Shown: in pieces, positions 50,923 to 61,100 of the stretch
How the letters are laid out: each line of letters opens with the position of its first letter
How positions within the stretch are numbered: the stretch's first letter is position 1
Assembly: GCA_040219575.1 (NCBI GenBank)
Contig: JAVJSD010000046.1
Coordinates: 56,957 to 120,956 of the forward strand
Reading direction: 5' to 3'
Length of the DNA: 64,000 nucleotides
DNA from: JAVJSD01 sp040219575
Lineage (GTDB): Bacteria > Planctomycetota > Planctomycetia > Pirellulales > Pirellulaceae
Notes under the pieces: model-generated
Database searches by the model: none
What the model was told of the DNA's origin: nothing
The model's input: only the letters and a program-made list of their open reading frames with translations
Program-made: the position numbers and the translations under genes

Positions 50923-53739
50923 ATGCATGTTCTCTTCGCCAACACGGGCGTTCAAGTTGTCTGCATCCCGCTGCAGGCGGGCCGCCGCTACACCACCGCG
51001 CAGATCGGCTACGGTTGGCAGTACTGCCATTGCTTGAGTCAGCAGCGAGACGAAGACCACGAAGACCAGGAAGGCGCGTCGGCCTACCCCTACATTCAAT
51101 GGCAGGTGGTGCAGGCCAACGTCAGCAAGCTGTTTCTGGCGGTCGACACCAGCCTGGGCGACCCCGACGAGGGCTACTTCTGCGATCCCACCTCGCTGGC
51201 CGGCGACTTCCGCGTGGCGCTCGAAGGCCTGCTGGGACTCAACGGTTCGCCGCTGCAGGGCATCCCCAAAATCGAGCTCTGCCTCCGCGCCTCCTCGGCC
51301 ACCGCCGGCGAGGCGAAGGCGGTGCACTTGGTCGTCGACTTCGGCAACAGCCGCACCGGCGCGCTGCTGTTGGAGGTGGCGGGCGAAGTCGCGCAGTCCG
51401 CCGAGATGACGCCGTTCGAACTGCTCAACCGCTACCAGATCGACATCTGGAACGACGAGGGCGAGCAGGTCGGCAAACCGACCGCCCGTTGGTTCTCCTC
51501 CAAGACGCGATGGTGCAACGCCCCTTACCTGCCGCCGCTGGAGACGACCAAGAAGGAATACTTCCGCGAGACCGTCAAGGGCTTCCTGGGCAAGAAGACG
51601 GTGGCCCGGGAGCGCGAGATCAACGTCGTGCCCAACCTGTTCGACGACTACTCGATGGTCCGCATGGGGAAAGAGGTCGACGACATCTGCCAGATCATGC
51701 ACGCCAAGGGAGACTTCCGCACCGGCGTCAGTTCTCCCAAGCGCTACCTGTGGGCCCACGACGCCAGTTGGCTTGAAGGCGCGTTCTGGTACATGGCCGA
51801 TCCGCACGACCGTTGCCGCACCGACAACTTCGCCTCCAAGTTGCAGGGGCCGCTGCTGAAGTACCTGCACGAAGACGATCGCGATTTCCTGCTCAACCTC
51901 GAGGAGGAGGAAATCAAGGACGAGCAATGGGCCAACGAAGTGCCCATCAAACCGCAGCACGCGCCGCGGACGCTGATGACCGCGGCCATCTACGAGTTGC
52001 TCTGCCAGACGTTTCTGCACATCAACTCGCTCGGCTACCGCAGCCATACCAGCGACGAGGCCCGCGCCCGCGAACTCCGCAGCCTGACCATGACCTTCCC
52101 CACGGGCATGTTCCAGCCCGAGCGCGAGCGATTCGCCCAGCAGGCGCAGAAGGCGATCGAGATCTTCGCCCGCACCCTTGGCAAACATCAGAAGGCCAAG
52201 CCGACGCTGACCTTCAGCATCGACGAGGCGAGCGCCGTGCACCTGACCTACATCTGGAGTGAGCTGCGGATGCTCGGCCAGGATCCCGGTCTGTGGTTCG
52301 GCACGCTGGCCCGTTCGCACGGCAAGTCGAAGATCCAGGCCGGCGGGGGCGAGGGCGCCGACGAAGTCGCCGAAGCCACCGCCACCGTGGCCGCCGGGCG
52401 GCGACGCAATCGCGGCCGCATGGGCCGACCGGGCCGCGGCGCAGGCGGCGGCGGTTCCGCCTCCGAGTCCACTTCCACCATGCCGCAGGAGCTGCGCATC
52501 GCCTGCATCGACATCGGCGGCGGCACCACCGACATGATGATCGCCAGCTATCGCTACCAGCCGGGCATCGACGATTCGATCGAGGGGCAGGTGCTGCACC
52601 AGGACGGCGTGTCGATCGCCGGCGACCAACTCATCAAGCGGATGCTGGAGAAGATCATCGTGCCGGCCTTCTCCGAGGCCGCCAGCCTCGAGGAGGAGGA
52701 CATCCAACTTCTGTTCGGCCCCGAGGTGCCCAAGAATCGCGGCTTCAGTTCGTTCCGCATCGATTGGATCAATCGGCTGTTCGTGCCGCTGGCCGAACGC
52801 TACCTGCAACTGGCCGTCGACGACATCACCGACGAGGAGATCTCGCACACCGATCCCGACATCGTCGATCCGGTCGTCGTCGAGTCGCTGCAGCAGCAGT
52901 GCAACAAGCTCCGCGGCCCCGGCTACTACAACGTGCAGCAGGACGTGCGGCTGACCTACGAGAAGGAAACCTTCGAGGACGTGGTGCACGAAGTGTTCGA
53001 CGACCTGCTGTTCGACTTCTGCGGCCGCATCGTCGATCACGACGCCGACGTGGTGCTGCTGGCCGGGCAGCCGTCGAAGCTGGGCTACCTGCAGGAACTG
53101 GTCCGCATGTACGTGCCGCTGCCCGCCTCGCGGATCATCCCCATGTTCAATCACTACGCCGGCAACTGGTACCCCTACCAGGACGTGAAGGGCCACGCCC
53201 CGGGACTGATCGTCGATCCCAAGAGCGCCGTCGTCGTGGGCGCGGCGATCGAGTTTTTGGCCCGCCACGGCATGCTGCCGCAATTCAAATTCGCGATGCA
53301 CGGCAAGGAGACCGAGAACACGTACTTCTGGGGCGTGATGACCGAGTCGACCTCGAACATTCGCGACGAACGCATCCTGTTCTCGCCGGTCGACGACGAA
53401 ACGCGCGACGAGTGGACGGAGTTCACCACCATCGCCCAGCGGGTGGTGATCGGCCGCAAGATGGTGGGCGATCCCGAGGCCCAGGCCTCCCCGATCTACG
53501 CCCTCAAGATGGACGCCGGCAATCGCATCGGCCAGACCGAAGTGACCGTCAAGATCAAACGCATTCGCGCCACCGAAGCCATGGCCGAGCACCTCAAGGT
53601 CGAGTCGGTGCAGGGCGTGGTCGCCGGGCAACCGGCCGTCCTCGATGAAAACGTGTTGTTCAACTGGCGCACCCTCGCCGACGAGCGCTACTTCCTCGAC
53701 ACCGGCGGCCTGGACAATATCGACGTCGACGGCCGCTAA
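50923..53739 (+). CDS. SrfB-like Hsp70/actin-fold ATPase
   Basis: A 938-residue cytoplasmic protein resembling SrfB. It opens MHVLFANTGVQVVCIPLQAG. Phosphate-1-like loop HLVVDFGNSRTGALLLEV is at 135-152, and the phosphate-2 loop CIDIGGGTTDMMIASY at 528-543. An adenosine-motif-like LLAGQPSKLGYLQELVRMYV is near 710-730. These are the three hallmarks of actin/Hsp70-type ATPases. A Gly/Arg-rich insertion (about 470-520, GRRRNRGRMGRPGRGAGG) separates the two halves. It is much longer than DnaK and lacks a recognisable substrate domain. It probably works with the SrfC-like GTPase and the GrpE-like protein encoded on each side. Confidence 0.88.
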   Translation: MHVLFANTGVQVVCIPLQAGRRYTTAQIGYGWQYCHCLSQQRDEDHEDQEGASAYPYIQWQVVQANVSKLFLAVDTSLGDPDEGYFCDPTSLAGDFRVALEGLLGLNGSPLQGIPKIELCLRASSATAGEAKAVHLVVDFGNSRTGALLLEVAGEVAQSAEMTPFELLNRYQIDIWNDEGEQVGKPTARWFSSKTRWCNAPYLPPLETTKKEYFRETVKGFLGKKTVAREREINVVPNLFDDYSMVRMGKEVDDICQIMHAKGDFRTGVSSPKRYLWAHDASWLEGAFWYMADPHDRCRTDNFASKLQGPLLKYLHEDDRDFLLNLEEEEIKDEQWANEVPIKPQHAPRTLMTAAIYELLCQTFLHINSLGYRSHTSDEARARELRSLTMTFPTGMFQPERERFAQQAQKAIEIFARTLGKHQKAKPTLTFSIDEASAVHLTYIWSELRMLGQDPGLWFGTLARSHGKSKIQAGGGEGADEVAEATATVAAGRRRNRGRMGRPGRGAGGGGSASESTSTMPQELRIACIDIGGGTTDMMIASYRYQPGIDDSIEGQVLHQDGVSIAGDQLIKRMLEKIIVPAFSEAASLEEEDIQLLFGPEVPKNRGFSSFRIDWINRLFVPLAERYLQLAVDDITDEEISHTDPDIVDPVVVESLQQQCNKLRGPGYYNVQQDVRLTYEKETFEDVVHEVFDDLLFDFCGRIVDHDADVVLLAGQPSKLGYLQELVRMYVPLPASRIIPMFNHYAGNWYPYQDVKGHAPGLIVDPKSAVVVGAAIEFLARHGMLPQFKFAMHGKETENTYFWGVMTESTSNIRDERILFSPVDDETRDEWTEFTTIAQRVVIGRKMVGDPEAQASPIYALKMDAGNRIGQTEVTVKIKRIRATEAMAEHLKVESVQGVVAGQPAVLDENVLFNWRTLADERYFLDTGGLDNIDVDGR

Positions 53740-53857
53740 TGCACATCGTTCAGCGGCGCGCCGAAGGCGACGGCGGATCGTTCGCGGCGCGCCGGCAGCA
53801 CGCGCGGCGCCCCGCGCGCCTCACCAACTCGACCGCAGTCAAACGCAAACAGGCACG

Positions 53858-54943
53858 ATGACCGGCAAAACCGATCAACCACAAGCGACGCCCGAAGCGG
53901 AAGCCGTCGCGCGGCCGACGACGACCGAATCCACCGCCGGCGCGGCGCCGGCCGTGCTGCAGCAGGCGCTGAGCGAAATCGGCGCGGAGCTGTCGAACTT
54001 CGAGCAGTCCGCCGCCGCGGCCATGCGGCAGATGCAACAGCGGCTGGAGTCGCTGTCGCAGCAACTCGAAGCCAGCGAGAAGCAGGTCGCCGAGAAACTC
54101 GCCGCTGCCAATCAGGCGGCCGAGCAGGCCGAGCGCGCGAAGCAGCAGGCGCTCACCCAGTTGGCGGAGCGCTCGTCCGACGGCGACGCATCGTCGGGTG
54201 AACCCTCCGCGGCGGAGGTGCCGACAGGAATCGCCGTCGACAGCGCGGCGGCCGACGATCCCCGCAAGGTGGTCGAGCCCGCCATCGAGCAGTCGCCGCC
54301 TCCCGCGACGGCCGGCCCCGCTCCCGCGACGGCCGCGCACGCGTCAATGCCCCCGCACTTGATGTCGGGCGAAGCGCCTGACGCCGCGGCGCCGGTTGGT
54401 CCGCAAGCCGCGGAACCTGCCGCGCCGGCGCCCCGGGCCATGCCGGCGCGAGCCGTGTTGCCCGCCGTCGCCGCGCCGGCGGTCGCTTCCCCCGCCGCCA
54501 GCAACTACGCCTTCGAGCGGGCCGTGCTGGGCGAGGCCCTGGCGGCCGACCCCGGGCTTTCGGCCGAGCGAGGGGAGTTGATCCACGGCCTGCTGTCCGG
54601 CGACGACGACGCCTCCGCCCTGGCCGGGCAACTTTTGATCTTCAGCGCCGCCTCGTCCGAACGGATGCCGCAGTTGCTCCGCGACGTGGGCGAAGCCTAC
54701 TACGCCTGGAGGCCCTACCTCGGCCACGATCCGTTTCGCGACGCGCTGATCCAACACATTCGCGCGCGTTGCGAGGAGGCCGGGGTCGGCAATACCATTG
54801 AACTTGTGCGGCCCGGCGACCGCTTCGACCACACGCGCCACAATTCCAAAGCGCGGGGCGTCGAAATCGACGACGTGTACGGTTGGGTGGTGTTGCGCGA
54901 CAACGGCAAGGTATACACAAAGGCCAGCGTGTCGACCAAATAG
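53858..54943 (+). CDS. Coiled-coil protein with GrpE-like C-terminal domain
   Basis: A 361-residue cytoplasmic protein. The N-terminal half is a long coiled coil (about 32-106: LQQALSEIGAELSNFEQSAA and so on), followed by an Ala/Pro-rich linker. A helical part (FERAVLGEALAADPGLSAER) then leads to a C-terminal domain of about 58 residues ending VRPGDRFDHTRHNSKARGVE and VYGWVVLRDNGKVYTKASVS. The order 'PG..FD...H...A..V.V.DV..G.V....G.VY..A.V' is like the GrpE beta domain (nucleotide-exchange factor for DnaK). The resemblance is a reading of short motifs, not an alignment. Encoded 118 bases after the Hsp70-fold gene, it fits a co-chaperone role. Confidence 0.8.
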   Translation: MTGKTDQPQATPEAEAVARPTTTESTAGAAPAVLQQALSEIGAELSNFEQSAAAAMRQMQQRLESLSQQLEASEKQVAEKLAAANQAAEQAERAKQQALTQLAERSSDGDASSGEPSAAEVPTGIAVDSAAADDPRKVVEPAIEQSPPPATAGPAPATAAHASMPPHLMSGEAPDAAAPVGPQAAEPAAPAPRAMPARAVLPAVAAPAVASPAASNYAFERAVLGEALAADPGLSAERGELIHGLLSGDDDASALAGQLLIFSAASSERMPQLLRDVGEAYYAWRPYLGHDPFRDALIQHIRARCEEAGVGNTIELVRPGDRFDHTRHNSKARGVEIDDVYGWVVLRDNGKVYTKASVSTK

Positions 54944-55008
54944 GCGCCGCGAAACGAACCCGCATCGGGCTTCCGCCCGTTCCAAGATTCATCGCATTTG
55001 TCCGACTT

Positions 55009-57222
55009 ATGAAAACGTTCGTCTGCACGAATTGCCAGGCCGAGGTGCGACGCCCGAGCGCCCCGCTCCGTTGCGAGAAGTGCGGCGCCGGTCGCATCGG
55101 CCTGTTCCGCGCCAAGCCCGACGGCGGGGGCGGCGCGCCGGCCGCCCCCGCGCCTCCTGCCGCGGGAGGCGCCATCTTGCCGCCTCCTCCTCCGCCGCCG
55201 GGCATGTCCGGCGCCGCGCCGCAGACCCCCGCGCCAGCCGCCGTCCAGCCGCCGGCCCCCGTCGCTCCGCAGTCCGCGCCGGCGCCGGCTTCGCCCGCGC
55301 CCAGCATCGCGCCGCCCCCCGCGCCGAGCATCGCCAGTTCACCGCCCCCGCCGCCGACTGCCGCTCCTTCGCCACCGGCCGCCGCGCCGCGGCCCGTCGC
55401 TCCCGCGCCACCCAGCAGCCCCGCGCCGATCCAACCCGCGGCCCCCATTGCGTCGTCACCGCCGCCGTCGTCACCGCCGCCGCCGACCGCCGCCACGCCG
55501 CCCGTCGCGGCATCGCCGCCTCCTCCAGCTTCGCCTCCGCAACCACCCGCCGCACCGCCGGCCTCGAAGCCGCCTGCCGCGAAGCCGCCGGAAGTGAAAC
55601 AGCCCGAGACGAAACAGCCCGAGAAGCAGCAGCCCGAGAAACAACAACCCGCCGCGCCGCCGCAACCGAGCAAGGTCGAGAAAGCGGCGCCCAAGCCGTT
55701 CGAGCCGCCCCCCGTTCGTAAGAAGCCCGAACGAAAACCGCCGCAGCGCCCGTCGGAAGCGGCCCAACCGTTCGAGCCGCCGCCGCTCCGCTCGAAACCG
55801 CAGCCATCACCGCCGCCCTCTTCGCAGCCGCCGCGAGAACCGGCGCCGCGCGAACCGGCGTCGCGAGAACCGGCGCCTCCTAAAGCCGCGCCGCCCAAGC
55901 AGGCCGCCTCCGACGAGCCGGCCCACGATCGGCCCCGCACCCATTCCCGCCCCCGGCCCACGCGTCACGGGCACGACGATCACCTGCCGCCAGCGGAAAA
56001 AGCCGCCGAGAAACCCGCCGCTCCGCCGGAGCGGGCCCCCAAGCCGGCCGCCAAGGACTACACCACGCCCGACCACCAGAACATCACCACGGCCGACGAA
56101 CCGGGGGGCGTTGTGTGGCGGTATCCCGTGTTCATTCCCGGCCAGGGCGTGCCCAGTCCTCCGCTGCGCGGTTGCGTGGCGGTCGATCTCGGCAAACGCC
56201 TCTACGCCGCCATCGGCCGCAAGGTCGTCGCGCTGCACGAAGAAGAGGGAGAGCTGCGCCGGCTGTGGGAGTTTTCCACCGGCGCCAACATCCCGGGCTC
56301 GCCGGTGCTCGGCGGCGACGGCCGCATCCGCGTCCACAGCGGCGACGGCCTGCTGCACTGCCTCAGCGAAACCGGCGAGCCGGCCTGGCCCTCGCTCAAA
56401 CTCGGCGAGCCGCTTGGTTGGGCCGCCCCGGTCACCGATGAAGAAGGCGCCACCTGGATCTGCAACTACTCCGGCGGCCTGATCAAAGTCGACGCGCGGG
56501 GCCAGCGGCAGGGCGACGTCTTCTTCCGCACCCGGCAGCGGTTCGACTCCACCGGGTTCGTCTACCGCGAGACGTTGTTCATCGGCGCCGAGGACGGTTT
56601 CGTGTACGCCATCAGCCTCGACGGCCGCCGCGGCAAGAACCTGTGGGACCCGCTCACCGATCAGGGCAAAACCGATTGGTTCATCAACTCGGCCCCCGCC
56701 ATGACCAGCGACCGGGTGATCGTCGTGGCCGGCCGCGACGAATACCTGCACGCCTTCAATCTCGACGGCGACCAGCTCTGGAAGCTGCACCTCCGCGGCC
56801 AGATGCTGGCCTCGCCGGTGGTCGCCCCGGGCGGCGACATCTACGTCGGCGTCAGCCTCGAACGCCGCGGCGCCTCCAGTTGGGGCAAGCTGATCTGCGT
56901 CGACGGCCAGTCGCACCAGGAGCGGTGGGAGTACCGCGCCGACGGCCCGATCGAATCGACCCCCGTCCTCGGCGACGACGGCGTGGTCTACTTCGGCGAC
57001 AACAAGGGCTTCATCCACGGCGTCGGCGCCGACGGCGCGATGCTATGGAAAACCCAGGTGGGCGCCGCCGTCCGCTCCGCCGGCACGATCCCGCAAGACA
57101 ACCGCCTCGTCTTCGGCCTCGACAACGGCACCCTCGTCGCCCTCAACTGCAGCTCCACCTCGTTGCCCGAAAAAGGCTGGCCCAAATACATGCGATCCGC
57201 CAACCAATCCGGCCTGGCGTAG
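55009..57222 (+). CDS. Zinc-ribbon, Pro-rich linker and PQQ-like beta-propeller protein
   Basis: A 737-residue protein without signal peptide. MKTFVCTNCQAEVRRPSAPL then LRCEKCGAG form a zinc ribbon (C6, C9, C22, C25). Residues about 40-340 are extremely Pro/Ala-rich, with charged tracts such as EKQQPEKQQPAAPPQPSKVE. The last about 380 residues are PQQ-type propeller blades: GGVVWRYPVFIPGQGVPSPP, KRLYAAIGRKVVALHEEEGE, EDGFVYAISLDGRRGKNLWD and VVYFGDNKGFIHGVGADGAM. The frame is open upstream, but MKTFVCTNC fits zinc-ribbon starts. It lies 65 bases after the GrpE-like gene. It may be a scaffold on the cytoplasmic side. Confidence 0.87.
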   Translation: MKTFVCTNCQAEVRRPSAPLRCEKCGAGRIGLFRAKPDGGGGAPAAPAPPAAGGAILPPPPPPPGMSGAAPQTPAPAAVQPPAPVAPQSAPAPASPAPSIAPPPAPSIASSPPPPPTAAPSPPAAAPRPVAPAPPSSPAPIQPAAPIASSPPPSSPPPPTAATPPVAASPPPPASPPQPPAAPPASKPPAAKPPEVKQPETKQPEKQQPEKQQPAAPPQPSKVEKAAPKPFEPPPVRKKPERKPPQRPSEAAQPFEPPPLRSKPQPSPPPSSQPPREPAPREPASREPAPPKAAPPKQAASDEPAHDRPRTHSRPRPTRHGHDDHLPPAEKAAEKPAAPPERAPKPAAKDYTTPDHQNITTADEPGGVVWRYPVFIPGQGVPSPPLRGCVAVDLGKRLYAAIGRKVVALHEEEGELRRLWEFSTGANIPGSPVLGGDGRIRVHSGDGLLHCLSETGEPAWPSLKLGEPLGWAAPVTDEEGATWICNYSGGLIKVDARGQRQGDVFFRTRQRFDSTGFVYRETLFIGAEDGFVYAISLDGRRGKNLWDPLTDQGKTDWFINSAPAMTSDRVIVVAGRDEYLHAFNLDGDQLWKLHLRGQMLASPVVAPGGDIYVGVSLERRGASSWGKLICVDGQSHQERWEYRADGPIESTPVLGDDGVVYFGDNKGFIHGVGADGAMLWKTQVGAAVRSAGTIPQDNRLVFGLDNGTLVALNCSSTSLPEKGWPKYMRSANQSGLA

Positions 57223-57229
57223 AAACTTC

Positions 57230-57292
57230 GTAGCGGAAGTCGTGAGACTTCCGACTGCATTGAAAAAGAAGAACTCTCACGAGTTCCGCTAC
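57230..57292. repeat. REPIN-like inverted pair, copy D (63 bp)
   Basis: GTAGC...GCTAC ends; hairpins GGAAGTC-GTGA-GACTTCC (57235-57252) and AGAACTC-TCAC-GAGTTCC (57270-57287). The reverse complement of copy B (20976-21038), with the same length and a similar spacer. It begins eight bases after a stop codon. Confidence 0.9.
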
Positions 57293-57444
57293 AAGTCGGA
57301 TTTTCACGTCGGCGTTTCCAGACTGCGCTTCGCATGTACGTACTTCCAACGTGGAACAGGGGCCACGGGAACTTGCCCCGGGCCAGCGCGTCTCAAACAG
57401 CAGCGGGCAATTCGGCACGCATTCCCGATCGATGGAGTTCACCA

Positions 57445-57912
57445 ATGAGCAGGTTCGTCGTTCTCGTTTTCCTTTTTCTGACGGCGACCGGGATTGCTTC
57501 CGGCTCGCTGGCTTGGGCGTCGTCGGCCCAGGCCGACGACGAGCAGGCCCTGGCCGTCGCCCGGGATGTGGTGATGCGGGAGCGCGGCCGATTGGCCAGG
57601 CAGGTGCAAGAAACCAAGGATTTCATGGCCCGGGCGCGGCTGACAGCGGATAAAGCCCGGGAGTTGCAGCATGCGATCGGCCGGTGGGAAGCGACGATGG
57701 CCGCCTACGACGTGACGCTCAGCGAGGGCCCGAAGCGTGCGCTGGTCCTCGCGGCGAAGGCGGTCGTGCATGGCCAACTCGAACAGCTGTATGCGGCCCG
57801 AGTCAAAAATCCGAAGCAGAACGACGAGCAATCGCCAAAGCGGGAGCAGGCGTTGCTCGACGAGTTGAAACTGCTCGAGGACTGGCAAGGCAAGTCTTCC
57901 AAAACGCCGTAA
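57445..57912 (+). CDS. Small exported helical protein
   Basis: A 155-residue protein. GGAG (57434-57437) seven bases ahead selects the ATG at 57445. MSRFVVLVFLFLTATGIASG is a signal peptide, probably cleaved after AQA. The mature protein is helical and charged (DDEQALAVARDVVMRERGRL, KALQ-like helices and KREQALLDELKLLEDWQGKS). The family is unknown. It is last on the strand after the propeller gene, 222 bases away behind REPIN copy D, so membership in the cluster is uncertain. Confidence 0.78.
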   Translation: MSRFVVLVFLFLTATGIASGSLAWASSAQADDEQALAVARDVVMRERGRLARQVQETKDFMARARLTADKARELQHAIGRWEATMAAYDVTLSEGPKRALVLAAKAVVHGQLEQLYAARVKNPKQNDEQSPKREQALLDELKLLEDWQGKSSKTP

Positions 57913-58170
57913 CCGCAAACCGCCCCGAAGGCGGCGACCAGTCAACGGGCGGTCGTTCTGTCAACGCACGCGCGGCCCGCTCCGCGGAGATCGATGGCCC
58001 GGCACTATTTTTCGGCGCCAAGGCGACGCGCTTGCGGGTGGCGCGTTCGACGCGGATAATCAAGGCGCCACAGCGTCGGTCGCCACCGGATCTGCAGAGC
58101 GACTGGAGCAGAACGCGGGCTTCCTGACGTGGGCGCGATTACGGTTTGGGGCAGTGCGGTTCTCGGCAGA

Positions 58171-61100
58171 TCAGTCTCCGACAATTTCTCCCGCGGGCCA
58201 CCAGCGTACCTCGCCGCCGGCGCCGGCCGAGAACAGGTGCCGACCGTCTGGTGAGAATTCGACCGACGTCACCCAACTCGGATGCGCCGACAAGAGAAGC
58301 CGCTGCTCGCCGGACTTCGGATCCCACAGGCGAACCGTCGCGTCCATACTGGCGGTTGCGAAGGAGAGACCGTCGGGAGCAAACGCCCCCGACCAAATCG
58401 GCGCGGTGTGCGCGGTGATTGCATATTTCTGCTCGAAGGTGGCGGCATCCCACAACACCACGCCCCCGCCGCACGAGGCAAGCAACTTTCCATCCGGTGA
58501 AAAGGCGACGTCATAGACGCCGAACTGATCGTGCCCCTTGAGCGTGGCAAGTTGCCGGCGGCCGGCGATGTCCCACACCACCAACTTTCCAGGCGGCGTG
58601 CCATCCGGAAGCGGATGAATGCCGTGGCCGGCGGCCAGCCGACGGCCGTCGGGCGATACCGCCAGACACAGTACGCCGCGCCCGCCGGATTCCAGTGTGA
58701 AGGACTCGTCGGTATGCCGATTCCAGATTGTCACGCCGCTACGACCGCTCGAAAACGCCAGGCGCGAATCGTCCAGAAACACGAGCGCCTCACCTCGGGC
58801 CTGATTGTCGTAGGCGGCGATTTCCTCGCCGTCGGCTGCCGCCCACAGGCGGACCTCGCCGCCGTCGAGCAGACCGGCGATCACGTCTCCCGCTGGCGAA
58901 AAGGCGGCTCGCCGCAGGCGCATCTTCCCTTGCGACCACAACGGCGGATGCGACGCGCGGCGCAATACCGTGAGGTCGGCCTTTCCGTAGATGGCCAGAA
59001 GGCCGTCGGCCGACGAGATCGACGTCCGAATTCCCTTCGCGTTGATGGAGTAACTACCGGTCGCGTCGGGCACGCGCCACAACACGGCGTTTCCGGCGCC
59101 GTCGCCCGAGAGCAACGACCGACCGTCGTCGGAGAATCGAAAATCTCCGGCGGCCTTATGCGGCGTCAAGGCGAATTCCTCCGCGCCGGACGTCGCGTCC
59201 CACAGTTTCGTGGGATGCGTCCCGGAACTGGTCACGATCCAGCGGCCGTTGGGAGAAAACCGGGCGACCATCCATTCCGCCTGCGTCGAAAAAACGTCGT
59301 CGCGCACCTGGCAAATCTCCGCCCCACTTTCCAGGTCGCAAACATGCACGAAAAGAGCATCGGCGAACAGGTATCGAGCGCCATCCTGGCTCCAATCGAG
59401 GCACCGCACGCGTCCGCCGATATCCAGTGTTCCCTTCGGCGGGTCGACACGGTGCACCGTGCGGATAGGTGCGGAGGCGTCCATCGACCACAGCACGATA
59501 TCGCCCTTGGTACTGGCGGTGAGCAGGTTCTTGGAATCGGCGGAGACGACCAAGTGGCTGATGCTGTCGTCGGCGTCTCCGAGTCGCCGCAGCAAGTCGC
59601 CCGACTCGGCATCCCAAACGACGACGCCCTGGCCGGCGGAGACCAGTACGCGGCCGTCCGGCGAAAACGCCGCCCGTCGCACGCGGCCGCCGTGCTGCAG
59701 ACGGTGTTGAACCTCGGCCGTGGCGATGTTCCAGACCGTCAGGTTGACACCGGAAACAGTCGCGAGTCGCCGCCCGTCCGCCGAGAAGGCGACCGTCGAA
59801 ATCACTTCTTGCCCGCCCAACTCCGCGACGGGCTCCGATTCGCCGCGGCGCCAGACGAAGGCCGTGGTCCCCCTGCCGACCGCCGCGATCAGCGTTCCAT
59901 CGGGCGACACGTCGACCGCCCGAAGTCGATCCGCCGTCGAGCGCACACTCTCGATATCCGTCGGCCAACTCTCGAGTCGCCGATCCGTCAGATATTGCAC
60001 GTAGCGCCATCCAAAGCCGCGCAAGCGGGGTGGGCAGGCGTCTTCATCTTGCAGCAGATTCGCGGCCTCGGCGGGCGAATCCTTCCAAATCGAATGGGCC
60101 CGCGTGAGTTGCAGCGCGAACAGCGAACGTGTTCGCGCTTCGAGCCGCTCTTCGGCCAAGGACCGCATCGCTTGCTCATCGTGACGCGCTTGCTCCTCCT
60201 TGAGGAGTGCTTGCCTGGCCGACTGCTCCGCCTGACGTGCTAGCGCCGCCTGTCGGTTTGCTCGGCCTCGCGCCAAGCCTTCCGCGGCGGCTCTCTCATT
60301 CGCCAAAATCGCGAAGACCGTGGATACGGCCGTTCCCGCCAGCAACAGCAGCGCGGATAGCAACAGCAACGACGCCACCACGGGATTTCGTCTTGTCCAC
60401 CGCCAGACCTTGGTCGGCATGCCGACGGGACGCGCCGACACCGGCCGCCCCTCGAGGAATCGCCCCAGATCCTCAGCCAACAACTCGGGCGTCCCGTATC
60501 GCTTGTGCGGCTCCTTTTCCAGACACTTCAGGCAGATTGTTTCCAGGTCCCGAGGGACTTTCGGGTTAAGTGCACGCGGCGCAACCGGCTCGTTGCGGAT
60601 CACCTGCAGCAGCGTGTCGAGCGGCGTATCGGCCACGAATGGCGCGCGCCCCGTCAAAGCGGCATAGAGAACCGCCCCGAGCGAGTAGATGTCTGTCGCC
60701 GGGCCGATATGGCTTTGCCGCCCCTGCGCCTGCTCCGGCGACATGTAGCTCGGCGTGCCCAGAATCTGTCCGGATGCGGTCAGTTCCGCGCTCGCTGGAT
60801 CGTCGTCGCTGGTGAATTTCGCCAGACCGAAGTCGGTGATATGTGGTTGTCCCTCGGCGTCGATCAGAATGTTGGCCGGCTTCAAATCGCGGTGCAAGGT
60901 GTCGTTTCGATGCGCGAATTGAACCGCCTGGGCCGTGGTTCGAATCAGTTCGGCGGCATACCGCGGGGAAAGCGACTCGTCGCGGATCATCTCCGAAAGA
61001 CTCCGCCCTTGGACGAAATCCATAGTAAAGAAGTGGTGCCCGTCGTGGAGCCCGATCTCATGCACCGGCACGATATTCGGATGTCGCAGCCGCCCCGCCG

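Noticed and set aside
50914..53631. Long minus-strand frame opposite the SrfB-like gene
   Set aside because: Antisense shadow: repetitive His/Gly/Val composition and no domain, whereas the plus strand encodes an actin-fold ATPase.
54642..55961. Gly-rich minus-strand frame that looked like a PE-PGRS type protein
   Set aside because: It is the complement of the Pro/Ala-rich linker of the propeller protein; Gly richness is the mirror of Pro codons.
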